From contig JBMNHO010000002.1 of the NCBI GenBank assembly GCA_050950425.1, positions 806,001 through 870,000 on the forward strand: a stretch of DNA of 64,000 bases. The letters run 5' to 3'. Positions 1 to 8,580 of this stretch are shown here, in pieces. The stretch's first letter is position 1. Each line of letters starts with the position of its first letter. The notes beneath the pieces are model-generated. The model did not search any database, was not told where the DNA came from, and saw only the letters and a list, made by a program, of their open reading frames with translations. The stretch is from RGIG529 sp050950425 (GTDB lineage Bacteria; Bacillota; Clostridia; Oscillospirales; Oscillospiraceae). The position numbers and the translations under genes are program-made.

Positions 1-62
1 TGTAATAAAAGGCTGCGTATGCTGCGGCCAATCATGCAAAAAAAGACTGGAGGAACAACACA

Positions 63-227
63 ATGAAAAAAATTTACAGCAAGCCGGTCGCCACTATTGT
101 TGAAATGAGTTTTGACGAACACATAGCGGCCTCAGGGGGACAAAATCCGCACCAGTGCATACACCAGTATAATTACGCCTCGGCTTCCTGCAACATTTAC
201 CAAGGAACCGTTGGCCCATATGCGTAA
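63..227 (+). CDS. Small RiPP-like precursor peptide with YxxP leader
   Basis: A 54-residue ORF preceded by GGAGG 8 nt before its ATG. The N-terminal part carries Y5-S-K-P8, the YxxP motif by which leaders of lasso-type RiPP precursors are recognised by PqqD-like (RRE) proteins, followed by an acidic stretch and IAAS-GG at residues 21-26. The rest is rich in Gln, Asn, Tyr and Ser, has only two cysteines (C32, C43), no acidic residue, and ends in Tyr-Ala. The next gene encodes a PqqD-like domain, and a peptidase and ABC exporter follow, so a modified and exported peptide is a reasonable inference. No signal peptide or membrane segment is seen. It is not a lasso peptide by its own sequence. Product and modification are unknown. 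Confidence 0.7.
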   Translation: MKKIYSKPVATIVEMSFDEHIAASGGQNPHQCIHQYNYASASCNIYQGTVGPYA

Positions 228-253
228 ACCAAACCAAAGGAGCGCGAAGCCAC

Positions 254-1417
254 ATGCAGCTTTACACGATTTCTGGACTGACCATATACATAATCAATCC
301 GCAGCTTATCCCCCCGTTGTTTAAGGATTCTCTGGATCACTTCAAAGCGGAAAAGCCAAAAGAGGAACGTGCGGATATTGTGCTCCATGTGGAATATGGC
401 CGACCAGAAGAGTGCGTCGCTGTTCTCTCGTCAGGCGTCCTAACAGTCTGCGCCGCGAACAAAGACACGACCGTTTTCCGTTTCACCAGGAAACCAAAGT
501 GCGCGCTGAGGTGCTCTCACGATTCCGGACAGACAACTCTTTATCTTTATGATGATAAAGAGTTGTCCTGCCCGGAGTTGTCGGAGCAAGTCCGCGTGCT
601 TTTCCGCATGATGTTTGAGCAGACTGTCGCATCAAGGGGGATTTTATCCCTTCACGCTTCTGCATTTGTATGGAAGGGAGAGGCGATTTGTGTGACAGGC
701 CCTTCCGGCTCCGGCAAAAGCACGCTAACAAAAAACTGGATGAAAGCCGTTCCCGCGTCTTATATCCTGAATGGTGATCGCCCCGTTATTTGCCTGACAA
801 ACGAACCGCCGCTTGTTTGCGGCGCGCCGTGGAGCGGGGCGGAGAATATTTTTATCAATGAACGTGCGCCCTTACGGGCAATTATCGAAGTGAAGCAGCA
901 CTGCGTAAATAAAATTCAAAAACTAGATCCGCGCAGGGCATATCATCTGATTCTCAAGCGGATATCAAAGCCCCAATGGAACACAGAGGCGACTGTACAG
1001 GTAATCGGGACAATGGAAAGGCTTATCTCCAAAATTCCGGTGTATCGGTTTTACTGCGAAGACAATCCTTCAGCCGGCAAGTTTTTGCATCGTGCGTTGG
1101 CCGATGCAAATAAGATATCGTCGATCCCAGAAGGAGAAAAGGATATGAAAATAAAGGAAGGCTTTGTAACACGGAAGGTGCTGGATGATTATATGGCAGT
1201 GCCTGTTGGCTCCGGCTCCACTGCGGCGGCGGGCGCCATCATGCTCAATGACGTTGGCTTTTATTTATGGGAAAAGCTTGCACAGCCAACAACAGAAGAG
1301 GCTTTGTTGGAATGCCTGCTCTCGGAATATGACATAAACGATGCGGTGGCCGCTGAAGATCTTTCCGCATTTTTGCAAACACTCCGCAAGGCGGGTGCGC
1401 TTGAAGAAGACGAATAA
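254..1417 (+). CDS. HPr-kinase-like protein fused to C-terminal PqqD-like domain
   Basis: 387 residues in two parts. Residues about 130-180 hold an HprK-like kinase core: LHASAF, a Walker A GPSGSGKST near 147-155 and NGDRPV near 172-177. From about residue 300 the protein matches the PqqD fold (short beta strands, then a LWEKL helix and a C-terminal winged-helix-like end), the class that binds RiPP leader peptides. HprK-like kinases in paeninodin-type lasso clusters phosphorylate the precursor, so phosphorylation of the 54-aa peptide encoded just upstream is a plausible role, with the PqqD part presenting the leader. The fusion of both functions in one chain is notable. A AAAGGAG lies about 11 nt before the start. 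The family call is firm; the substrate is inferred. Confidence 0.75.
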   Translation: MQLYTISGLTIYIINPQLIPPLFKDSLDHFKAEKPKEERADIVLHVEYGRPEECVAVLSSGVLTVCAANKDTTVFRFTRKPKCALRCSHDSGQTTLYLYDDKELSCPELSEQVRVLFRMMFEQTVASRGILSLHASAFVWKGEAICVTGPSGSGKSTLTKNWMKAVPASYILNGDRPVICLTNEPPLVCGAPWSGAENIFINERAPLRAIIEVKQHCVNKIQKLDPRRAYHLILKRISKPQWNTEATVQVIGTMERLISKIPVYRFYCEDNPSAGKFLHRALADANKISSIPEGEKDMKIKEGFVTRKVLDDYMAVPVGSGSTAAAGAIMLNDVGFYLWEKLAQPTTEEALLECLLSEYDINDAVAAEDLSAFLQTLRKAGALEEDE

Positions 1418-1513
1418 GATGCTTTTGGTTTCCGCGGCCGTTTTATGCCGGAAAATCGCCTATAGAAAAGGAATATTTTATTTGTGTTACATGATCGTGC
1501 AAAGAGATTTGAT

Positions 1514-1993
1514 ATGGAACCGCAAAATCGACATTTTAACATGAGTGTGAACATGTTTGTTGGTTTTTGGGCAAAGGCCGGTGTGGGACTGGAATGTTCG
1601 TTGTTGGTTACTGGCCATAGTATGCGACCTTTCCTTTACCACAACCGGTCTGTTGTTTTTATTGTGAAAAAACAGCACTACGAGCATAGAAAAGGCGATA
1701 TTGTTTTATTTCAACGGGATACCGGTGATATTGTTTTGCATCGTATCCTCTGTGTGTCCACCAAAGGGACCCTTCTCGTAAACGGGGATGCGCAGAATTG
1801 GACAGAAACGATCCGCCCGGCGCAAGTCTGCGCGCAAGTGACAAGGATACGCCGCAAAACGCGCACGGTTTCAGTCCGAAACCCGGTATACCGGCTATGC
1901 GTTGCCGTCTGGATCCGGTTGTTTCCAGTGCGTCCCTTTTTGTTTTGGTTGCGAGCGAGGTTGCCTAAAAGGAAGAATGGCGTATGCGGTTGA
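1514..1993 (+). CDS. S24/S26-family peptidase (signal-peptidase-like, Ser-His type)
   Basis: About 159 residues. GHSMRPFL supplies the nucleophile serine (residue 36 from this start) and GDIVLFQRDTGDIVLHRI the second catalytic region. In bacterial type I signal peptidases that second residue is Lys; here the aligned residue is His (LHR), as in SipW- and Sec11-like enzymes, which suggests a Ser-His dyad. No N-terminal membrane anchor is visible; a hydrophobic stretch lies near the C terminus. Short peptidases of this kind are often neighbours of PqqD-like proteins and ABC exporters, so it may process the upstream peptide. The ATG used has AAAGAG 7 nt upstream; a GTG at 1484 is an alternative start. 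The end overlaps the ABC gene by 10 nt. Confidence 0.7.
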   Translation: MEPQNRHFNMSVNMFVGFWAKAGVGLECSLLVTGHSMRPFLYHNRSVVFIVKKQHYEHRKGDIVLFQRDTGDIVLHRILCVSTKGTLLVNGDAQNWTETIRPAQVCAQVTRIRRKTRTVSVRNPVYRLCVAVWIRLFPVRPFLFWLRARLPKRKNGVCG

Positions 1994-3666
1994 GATCATG
2001 TAAATATCTGAAAGAGCGTAAGATCAGCCGCCGCAGCGTGCGCTGGCTGTTCCAAATGACTGCGCCATATAAGTGGAAAATCCTTGGCCTGATCCTGATC
2101 CGATGTATATTGACTGTGATCGGGATCAGTATGGCCGTTATCAATAAATATATCGTGGATCTTGCAACGGCTTCCCTTGACATGACAGCAAGCATTGCGT
2201 TGGCGGTTCTTTGTACCGGTCTTTCCCTTGCCGGCGCTCTGCTTCTGAACGTGTTTATCATCAGGCTGACGGAGCAATACGCCTACCACCTTCGCAGCCG
2301 TATGTATGCGCACATCCTCCAAAGCTCTTGGCGCAGCCGGGTGGAATATCACAGCGAAGGAGTGCTCTCCCGTTTGACCAGCGACGTCAGCGCGATCACC
2401 GATGGCGTCGTTGAGGTGTCCGTTTCCCTCGTGTCCACGATACTGCAGTTTGTGATGGCTTTTTTTGTTCTTTTGCAGTATGACTTTTCATTGGCTTTTT
2501 TTGCCGCCGTCACGGGCCCTGTTATTTTCATTTTTAGTTATATGGTCGGGCGCAGGCTCAAGCGGGTTCAAGGGCATTTGCAGCAGACCGAAGCAGACTA
2601 CCGGGTCTTTCTGCAGGAGCAGATTAGCAACGCTGACGTGGTAAAGGCTTTTGAAAAGGAAACCGACAGCTTAAACAAGCTGGACAAGCTCCAAAGAGTC
2701 CGTATGCGTTGGGTGGAGGAAAAAAACCGATGGACTGTCCTCCTTCGAACCGGGATCAATCTGATCTTTTCCGGCACCTATTTACTGGCATTTATCAGCG
2801 GCGCTTTGAAAATTGCGGCCGGAACAATTACCTACGGCACAATGACGGCCTTTTTGTCCCTGGTTGGGCAGGTGCAGGCGCCTGTTCATTCTATGTCTCG
2901 CATTTTGTCGTATGCGATCGGCGTTTTGGCATCGGCCGGACGCGTGTCGGAAATGGCAGAGATGCCAACGGAAAGAGGGCGCGGCGCCTCCTTGCCGGAG
3001 CTTACAAGCGTTGGCTTGTGTGTTGAGAATATTCATTTTTCCTATAATGGAGAGCATCGCGTATTTTCAGGATTTTCGATGCGCGTCGAACCCGGCACAT
3101 TGGCCGTTATGATGGGGCCTTCCGGGGCGGGAAAAACCACATTGATCCGAATTCTATTGGGCTTTCTTTCTCCCACGCAGGGCGAGGTGTCCTACTTTGA
3201 CAAAGACGGGTGCATGTTCCCCTGCTCCCCGGACACGCGAAAATGGGTCAGCTATGTACCCCAGGGGAACACCCTGTTCAGCGGAACCATCGCGGACAAT
3301 CTAAAAATAGGCGCGTCTGACGCCACGGAAGAGCAGATGCGCCGCGCGCTTGAAATGGCATGCGCGTGGGAGTTTGTCGAGGGCTTGCCGGCAGGTATTC
3401 ATACGAAAATCGGAGAGAAGGCGCACGGCTTGTCCGAGGGGCAGGCGCAGCGAATCGCGATCGCCCGAGCACTGATTCGTCCGGCGCCTTTGCTGATTTT
3501 AGACGAAGCCACATCGGCGCTTGATGCAGAAACAGAAAAAAGGATATTGACCCATTTGCGCACCAGACGAGAGGGCCAGACCTGCTTGATGATCTGCCAC
3601 CGCGCTTCTGTCAAGAGCTATGCGGATCGCGTCATTACCCTCACCCAAGAAGCAGAGCGGCAATAG
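1984..3666 (+). CDS. ABC exporter, fused membrane and ATPase domains
   Basis: 560 residues: a six-helix type I exporter membrane domain (about 1-320), then a nucleotide-binding domain with Walker A GPSGAGKTT (near 378), signature LSEGQ (near 482) and Walker B LILDEATSAL (near 506). It has no N-terminal C39 peptidase domain, so leader removal, if any, would need a separate enzyme; the overlapping S24/S26-type gene upstream is the obvious partner. Position between the peptide module and the polysaccharide genes suggests export of the processed 54-aa peptide rather than of polysaccharide, which has its own Wzx flippase downstream. The half-transporter would act as a homodimer in the membrane. 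Family call is secure; substrate is inferred. Confidence 0.85.
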   Translation: MRLRSCKYLKERKISRRSVRWLFQMTAPYKWKILGLILIRCILTVIGISMAVINKYIVDLATASLDMTASIALAVLCTGLSLAGALLLNVFIIRLTEQYAYHLRSRMYAHILQSSWRSRVEYHSEGVLSRLTSDVSAITDGVVEVSVSLVSTILQFVMAFFVLLQYDFSLAFFAAVTGPVIFIFSYMVGRRLKRVQGHLQQTEADYRVFLQEQISNADVVKAFEKETDSLNKLDKLQRVRMRWVEEKNRWTVLLRTGINLIFSGTYLLAFISGALKIAAGTITYGTMTAFLSLVGQVQAPVHSMSRILSYAIGVLASAGRVSEMAEMPTERGRGASLPELTSVGLCVENIHFSYNGEHRVFSGFSMRVEPGTLAVMMGPSGAGKTTLIRILLGFLSPTQGEVSYFDKDGCMFPCSPDTRKWVSYVPQGNTLFSGTIADNLKIGASDATEEQMRRALEMACAWEFVEGLPAGIHTKIGEKAHGLSEGQAQRIAIARALIRPAPLLILDEATSALDAETEKRILTHLRTRREGQTCLMICHRASVKSYADRVITLTQEAERQ

Positions 3667-3723
3667 CAAGCCGCAGGCATGTTTTGCTTATGTAAAACCA
3701 CAAAAGTTGAAAGGAAAAGAAGG

Positions 3724-4461
3724 ATGATAGGGACGCAAAAACCCAGGGGGGTCGAATTTGATATCAGAAAACTCTTTCGATTTTATCTGAAAAAATGGTG
3801 GCTGATTCTGCTATGCGGTGCGCTGCTCGCATGCGCGGCATATTTTTATACGGCGAATTTTGTGACTCCGTTATATCAGGCCAGCGTGACAATATATGTC
3901 AACAACACAAAAAGCGGACAAGTTGATTCCATTACCGGAAGCAGCCTGACGGCGTCTCAGCAGCTGGTTAGCACTTATATCAATATGATTCGAAGCGATA
4001 CCGTACTGGACAAGGTGGTAGATAGCTTAGGCGAAGGGTACAGCGCGTCTTATATCCGCAGCGCAATGTCCGCACAGCAAGTTGACAATACGGAGCTGTT
4101 TTACGTTATCATCTCAGGCCCCGATCCAGAACGGATCGCCCTTATTGCCAACACGGTAGCGGAAATAGCGCCAAGGGAAATCGAAAGCTTCGTAGATGGC
4201 AGTTCTACGAAAATCATTGACTATGCGAAGGTCCCCTCCAGAAGCTATTACCCCAGCTACGGCGGTAATACCCAGTTAGGCGGTCTGGTGGGATGCCTTT
4301 TGGCTGTGATGTTCCTCACCCTGCACCATCTGCTGGATGTAAAACTCGATACGGAGGAAGACTTTGAGCAGATGTTCGATATACCGGTTCTTGGCAGTAT
4401 CCCGATTTTTTACCCAAACGAAAAAAATCACGGACATAAGAACAGCCCCCGAAGTTCGTAA
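3724..4461 (+). CDS. Wzz/CapA-type chain-length determinant (kinase modulator)
   Basis: About 245 residues with the Wzz topology: a cytoplasmic N-terminal segment, a membrane helix after KKWW (about 20-45), an extracytoplasmic domain starting with the YQASVTIYV strand, and a second membrane helix near residue 185-205 (LGGLVGCLLAVMF). In Gram-positive bacteria this protein is separate from the kinase and activates it, controlling polymer length. The kinase gene follows after a 57-nt gap. I prefer this ATG because AAGGAAAAG lies just upstream; an ATG at 3679 would add 15 residues that look non-coding. Confidence 0.85.
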   Translation: MIGTQKPRGVEFDIRKLFRFYLKKWWLILLCGALLACAAYFYTANFVTPLYQASVTIYVNNTKSGQVDSITGSSLTASQQLVSTYINMIRSDTVLDKVVDSLGEGYSASYIRSAMSAQQVDNTELFYVIISGPDPERIALIANTVAEIAPREIESFVDGSSTKIIDYAKVPSRSYYPSYGGNTQLGGLVGCLLAVMFLTLHHLLDVKLDTEEDFEQMFDIPVLGSIPIFYPNEKNHGHKNSPRSS

Positions 4462-4518
4462 GCGTTTATAAAGGGACGGGAAGCGGACTGTCCGTAAACA
4501 AAAAGGAGTCAACACGGA

Positions 4519-5259
4519 ATGAACCGATCAAAAAAGAACGAGCTTCAGCAACTAAAAATAGACCGCAGCCACCTTCTCACGGTCAACAGCGATTTCTTTG
4601 TTCAGGAATCGTATAAGAGGCTTCGTACGAATGTGTTTTTCTCGTTGATGGCGGAGTCGGACTGTAAATCCATACTGATTACCTCAGCCAGCCAAAACGA
4701 AGGGAAAAGCATCATAGCGGCAAATCTAGCGATTTCCTATGCACAAGCCGGCAACCGGGTGCTGCTCTTGGACTGCGATCTCCGTCGGCCCAAGCTCTCG
4801 CAGCTGCTCGATCTGTATGCGCCTGTTGGATTGAGTAATCTACTTATGGATCCGGAGTTGTTGGACAGCGCGCTGCTAAACTCTCATGTGCCGGGGCTAA
4901 GCGTCATCTTGGCCGGGGATATACCCCCCACCCCATCGGAGCTGCTTGGTTCTATTCGCATGAAGCAGCTTCTGGAGCGGCTGAAAGAAAACTTTGATTA
5001 TATCATTATGGACACACCGCCGATTACAGCCGTGACAGACACCACCGTATTGGTGCCCCAGAGCAGCGGTGTTCTTTTTATTGTCCGGTCCAGGTACTCT
5101 GATCATGACTCTGTGGCGTACGCGCTGAGTCAATTGCGGCATGCAAACGCCAACATATTGGGCTTTGTTCTCAATGGCTCCAACGTAGAAAAGAGCAATA
5201 AGCACCGCTACAAAAAGTTTCAACCATACGACAGCTATTCACAGTCAGCAAGCAGTTAA
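4519..5259 (+). CDS. CpsD/CapB-type bacterial tyrosine kinase
   Basis: 246 residues of the BY-kinase family. Visible motifs are Walker A SQNEGKS (about 57-63), Walker A-prime LLLDCDLRRP (about 82-91) and Walker B YIIMDTPP (about 160-167). The C terminus holds a tyrosine cluster (Y231, Y237, Y240), the usual autophosphorylation site. The protein is cytoplasmic and is activated by the membrane partner encoded just upstream; the phosphorylation cycle tunes capsule or exopolysaccharide length and assembly. A clear AAAGGAG precedes the ATG. Confidence 0.9.
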   Translation: MNRSKKNELQQLKIDRSHLLTVNSDFFVQESYKRLRTNVFFSLMAESDCKSILITSASQNEGKSIIAANLAISYAQAGNRVLLLDCDLRRPKLSQLLDLYAPVGLSNLLMDPELLDSALLNSHVPGLSVILAGDIPPTPSELLGSIRMKQLLERLKENFDYIIMDTPPITAVTDTTVLVPQSSGVLFIVRSRYSDHDSVAYALSQLRHANANILGFVLNGSNVEKSNKHRYKKFQPYDSYSQSASS

Positions 5260-5347
5260 ATCGGATCGCTGGGCGAAAAGAGCCAGCTGCAATTTCCTTC
5301 ACACCGGGAGAACGCTTATGCCGTTATTTGGATAACAGGAGGAAACT

Positions 5348-7315
5348 ATGGAACGAATTTTAATTGCGCTGCGGCGCTATAGAAGGATTGTCTTGCCGCT
5401 GGTGGACTCCTGCATATTGGCGTTTTCCTTCGTGGCGGCTGCTATATCCTGGGATGCTTCTTCAGGCCAGGATTGGTATGTGATCCTCTTGAGCTGGTTT
5501 CTTTGTACTGCGATCATCATTGTGCTGACAAGTTTACTGGGCATAAACCGAAACATGTTGCGACATGCCGGAGCAAAAGAATATTTGACCATTATAAACA
5601 TCTATGCGGTTGGTTTCCTCTCCTTTTTCCTGCTGAACAAATTGCTTTTTCAATGGGCCGTGCCGGAATCCCTGGTTTTGCTGGCAGAATCGGGCGCGTT
5701 GCTGATTTCGCTGTATGTTCGGGTTCTCTATCGGTCTCTGCTTTTTCGAAAGCCAAGACAGCCCCATTCAAGGGAAGCGCGTTATCTGGCAATCATCGGC
5801 GCGGGGAACGCAGGGGTTGCTCTGCAGGAAGAAATCACCCGAAACCCCCAAAGCCCATACACTGTCTGGGGTTTTTTTGATGACGATCCTGCAAAGATAG
5901 GCCTTTTTATCAACGGTTTTAAGGTGCATGGGCCGATCAGTATTTTGCCGGAAATCATTAAAACAACATCGGTATATGACGTGGTGTTGGCCATTCCGTC
6001 CTTGGAGATAGCGCGCCGCCGTGAAATCGTCGGTATGTTTGGCTCTTTGCAATGCCGTCTAAAAATCATGCCGGACACCATGGCGCTGATAGGCAGCGAC
6101 GGGAATAACATGGAACGCTCTATTCGCGAGGTCAAGGTTGAAGATTTGCTGGGCAGGACTTCCATTCAGTTTGACCGGGGAGAGTTGGATGCTTTTGTCC
6201 GCGGCAAGACCATCCTGGTCACCGGCGGCGGCGGCTCCATTGGATCCGAGATCGTAAGGCAGCTCGTTCAGGCCGGCGTACCTCGATTGATTATCTTTGA
6301 TATCAACGAAAATGATTCGTATGTGCTGTTCCGAGAATTAAAGCCTTATTTATGCGAGGACTGTCAGGTGCATGTGGAAATCGGCTCCATGACAGACGCC
6401 GGGCGTGTCCATCATCTGTTTCGGCAGTATCGGCCCGACGCGGTGTTTCACGCGGCCGCACATAAGCATGTACCGTTGATGGAATCCTGCCCGTATGAGG
6501 CGGTGTCCAACAATATTTTCGGTACATACAACCTGCTTAAAGCGGTAACGGAAAGCGTCTGCCCTAACTTTGTCCTTATTTCCACGGATAAGGCGGTCAA
6601 CCCCACAAATATCATGGGTGCCACCAAACGCTACTGTGAGGACATGATGCGGGCGTTTGCAAGCCGGGAAGCAAACCGAACAGACTTTGTGGCTGTCCGA
6701 TTCGGCAATGTGCTCGGCTCTCGCGGCTCCGTTATCCCCCTCTTCCAGATGCAGATTGCGCAGGGCGGCCCCGTTACCATTACGGACAAGCGTATGACCC
6801 GATACTTTATGACGATTCCGGAGGCTGCGGGGTTGGTCATCAAGGCCGGCGCCATGGCCAAATGCTCCGAAACGTACATTCTGGACATGGGCAATCCCAT
6901 AAAGATTCTTGATCTGGCGGAAAATCTGATCCAACTTTCCGGATTTGCGCCATATCGGGACATATCGATCGTGGAAACTGGTTTGCGGCCTGGTGAAAAA
7001 CTGTATGAGGAGCTGTTGGTGAACGACGATATGCACATAGCCACCAGCGATTCGAAAATATTCATCGAACGCAACGAAGTCCATTTGACGATGAGCATGA
7101 TCGAGAAGCAATTGGCAGAACTTTCTGAAGCAGTGTCTGCAACAGACAACGAAAAGGTGCTGTCTTTGATGCGGCACTTTGTCTCGAATTTCCGCACACC
7201 GGAAGAGGTGAATGCTTCAATGACTGCGCAGGCCGAGGGAAATAAGGGCGCGGAAGCAGCACAAGCGGATGATGGTGACCAAGGGAAGCAGGGAGTGTCG
7301 GCGGTTGCTTCTTAA
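5348..7315 (+). CDS. Membrane UDP-HexNAc 4,6-dehydratase (CapD/PglF family)
   Basis: 655 residues: four hydrophobic segments in the first 125, a central Rossmann-like CoA-binding region (IGAGNAG near 153), then an extended SDR domain with TGGGGSIGSE (near 291) and TDKAVNPTNIMGATKR (near 412), where Met replaces the usual catalytic Tyr, as is normal for the FlaA1/PglF group. The C-terminal tail is Ala/Gln-rich. The family converts a UDP-N-acetylhexosamine to the 4-keto-6-deoxy sugar. The aminotransferase, acetyltransferase and ATP-grasp genes that follow would take the 4-keto product to a modified 4-amino sugar. AGGAGG precedes the ATG. Confidence 0.87.
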   Translation: MERILIALRRYRRIVLPLVDSCILAFSFVAAAISWDASSGQDWYVILLSWFLCTAIIIVLTSLLGINRNMLRHAGAKEYLTIINIYAVGFLSFFLLNKLLFQWAVPESLVLLAESGALLISLYVRVLYRSLLFRKPRQPHSREARYLAIIGAGNAGVALQEEITRNPQSPYTVWGFFDDDPAKIGLFINGFKVHGPISILPEIIKTTSVYDVVLAIPSLEIARRREIVGMFGSLQCRLKIMPDTMALIGSDGNNMERSIREVKVEDLLGRTSIQFDRGELDAFVRGKTILVTGGGGSIGSEIVRQLVQAGVPRLIIFDINENDSYVLFRELKPYLCEDCQVHVEIGSMTDAGRVHHLFRQYRPDAVFHAAAHKHVPLMESCPYEAVSNNIFGTYNLLKAVTESVCPNFVLISTDKAVNPTNIMGATKRYCEDMMRAFASREANRTDFVAVRFGNVLGSRGSVIPLFQMQIAQGGPVTITDKRMTRYFMTIPEAAGLVIKAGAMAKCSETYILDMGNPIKILDLAENLIQLSGFAPYRDISIVETGLRPGEKLYEELLVNDDMHIATSDSKIFIERNEVHLTMSMIEKQLAELSEAVSATDNEKVLSLMRHFVSNFRTPEEVNASMTAQAEGNKGAEAAQADDGDQGKQGVSAVAS

Positions 7316-7338
7316 CGACAGAAAAGAGGGGTCATATC

Positions 7339-8580
7339 GTGAGAAATGTTTCGTTTTCACCACCGGATATATCGGATTTAGAGATAGAAGAGGTTGTATC
7401 CGCGATGCGGTCCGGCTGGATTACAACCGGACCGCGGACAAAGCTTTTCGAGCAAAAGATTGCTGAATACTGCGGGAATGCAAAAGCAGTTTGCCTGAAC
7501 TCGGCGACGGCGGCAATGGAGCTGGTGCTTCGGCTGCTTGAAGTGGGGCCGGGAGACGAGGTAATCACTTCAGCCTATACCTATACGGCCTCCGCATCGG
7601 TTGTCTGCCACACAGGAGCAAGGCTGGTTTTGGTGGACACCGCGCCGAATTCCTATGAAATGGATTATGAAAAGCTGGCCGACGCCATAACGGAGCGGAC
7701 GAAAGCCGTTATCCCTGTGGACATCGGCGGCATCATGTGTGATTACGACAAGGTATATGCTGCGATAGAGCGCAAAAAGCGGCTCTATCGGCCGAAAAGC
7801 CCTATGCAGCGCTTGTTTGACCGGCCGGTGGTCCTGGCAGACGCCGCGCATTCCTTTGGTGCGCGGTGGAACGGGAAACGCTCGGGAACTGCGGCGGATT
7901 TTACGGCGTTTTCATTTCATGCCGTTAAAAACCTCACCACTGCCGAGGGCGGAGCCGTTACCTGGATCGACAGGGACGGGCTGGAGCATGAAAAGCTATA
8001 TGAGCAGTTTCGTCTGTACAGCCTCCATGGGCAAAGCAAGGACGCCGCCGCAAAGCTCCGGCCGGGCGCGTGGGAGTATGACATCCTTTATCCCGCGTTT
8101 AAGTGTAATATGACGGATCTTTCCGCGGCCTTTGGGCTCAAGCAGCTAGAGAGATTTGACAGCCTGGCCGCGCGGAGAAAAGAGATCGCTGCCATCTATG
8201 ATCGTGTGCTGCTGCCGGGCGGAGTTGTCCGGCTTGCCCATGGGGGCGATCACTTCCAGGGGAACCACCACTTGTATCTTACCCGTGTGCCGGGAATCAG
8301 CCATGAGCGGCGATGTGATATCATTGTAAAAATGGCGGAAGCGGGGGTCGCCTGTAACGTTCACTTTAAGCCCCTGCCGTTGATGACGGCCTACAAAAAC
8401 CTGGGTTTTGACATTGCCGATTTCCCAAACGCCTTTCAGCAATACGAAAACGAGATCACGTTGCCTATGCATACGCTGCTGTCGGATGAGGATGCGGAGT
8501 ATGTAGCCGAGACGTTTTTCTCCGTGATCCAACAAGAGGTGGCAGAATGGAAAAAGACAAACTTGTGTTCCGACAAGTAA
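7339..8580 (+). CDS. DegT/DnrJ/EryC1-family sugar aminotransferase
   Basis: 413 residues with the PLP-dependent sugar aminotransferase pattern: SGWITTGPRT near the N terminus, LNSATAAMELVLR, ADAAHSFGA, and the PLP lysine in HAVKNLTTAEGG (K197). Such enzymes transfer an amino group from glutamate to the 4-keto sugar made by the dehydratase encoded just upstream. The start is GTG, 24 nt after the dehydratase stop, with AAGAGGGG before it. The 3' end overlaps the acetyltransferase gene by 34 nt, indicating a tightly coupled operon. A PglE or Pat type role is likely; stereochemistry at C4 cannot be read from the sequence. Confidence 0.87.
   Translation: MRNVSFSPPDISDLEIEEVVSAMRSGWITTGPRTKLFEQKIAEYCGNAKAVCLNSATAAMELVLRLLEVGPGDEVITSAYTYTASASVVCHTGARLVLVDTAPNSYEMDYEKLADAITERTKAVIPVDIGGIMCDYDKVYAAIERKKRLYRPKSPMQRLFDRPVVLADAAHSFGARWNGKRSGTAADFTAFSFHAVKNLTTAEGGAVTWIDRDGLEHEKLYEQFRLYSLHGQSKDAAAKLRPGAWEYDILYPAFKCNMTDLSAAFGLKQLERFDSLAARRKEIAAIYDRVLLPGGVVRLAHGGDHFQGNHHLYLTRVPGISHERRCDIIVKMAEAGVACNVHFKPLPLMTAYKNLGFDIADFPNAFQQYENEITLPMHTLLSDEDAEYVAETFFSVIQQEVAEWKKTNLCSDK

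Noticed and set aside
63..227. Lasso peptide precursor
   Set aside because: The leader motif fits, but the core has no Asp or Glu for ring closure, and no B2 peptidase or asparagine-synthetase-like cyclase is in view. A cyclase upstream of the window cannot be excluded.
6350..7177. 275-codon frame antisense to the dehydratase gene
   Set aside because: Shadow of a GC-biased coding frame; the + strand protein has clear conserved motifs over the same stretch.
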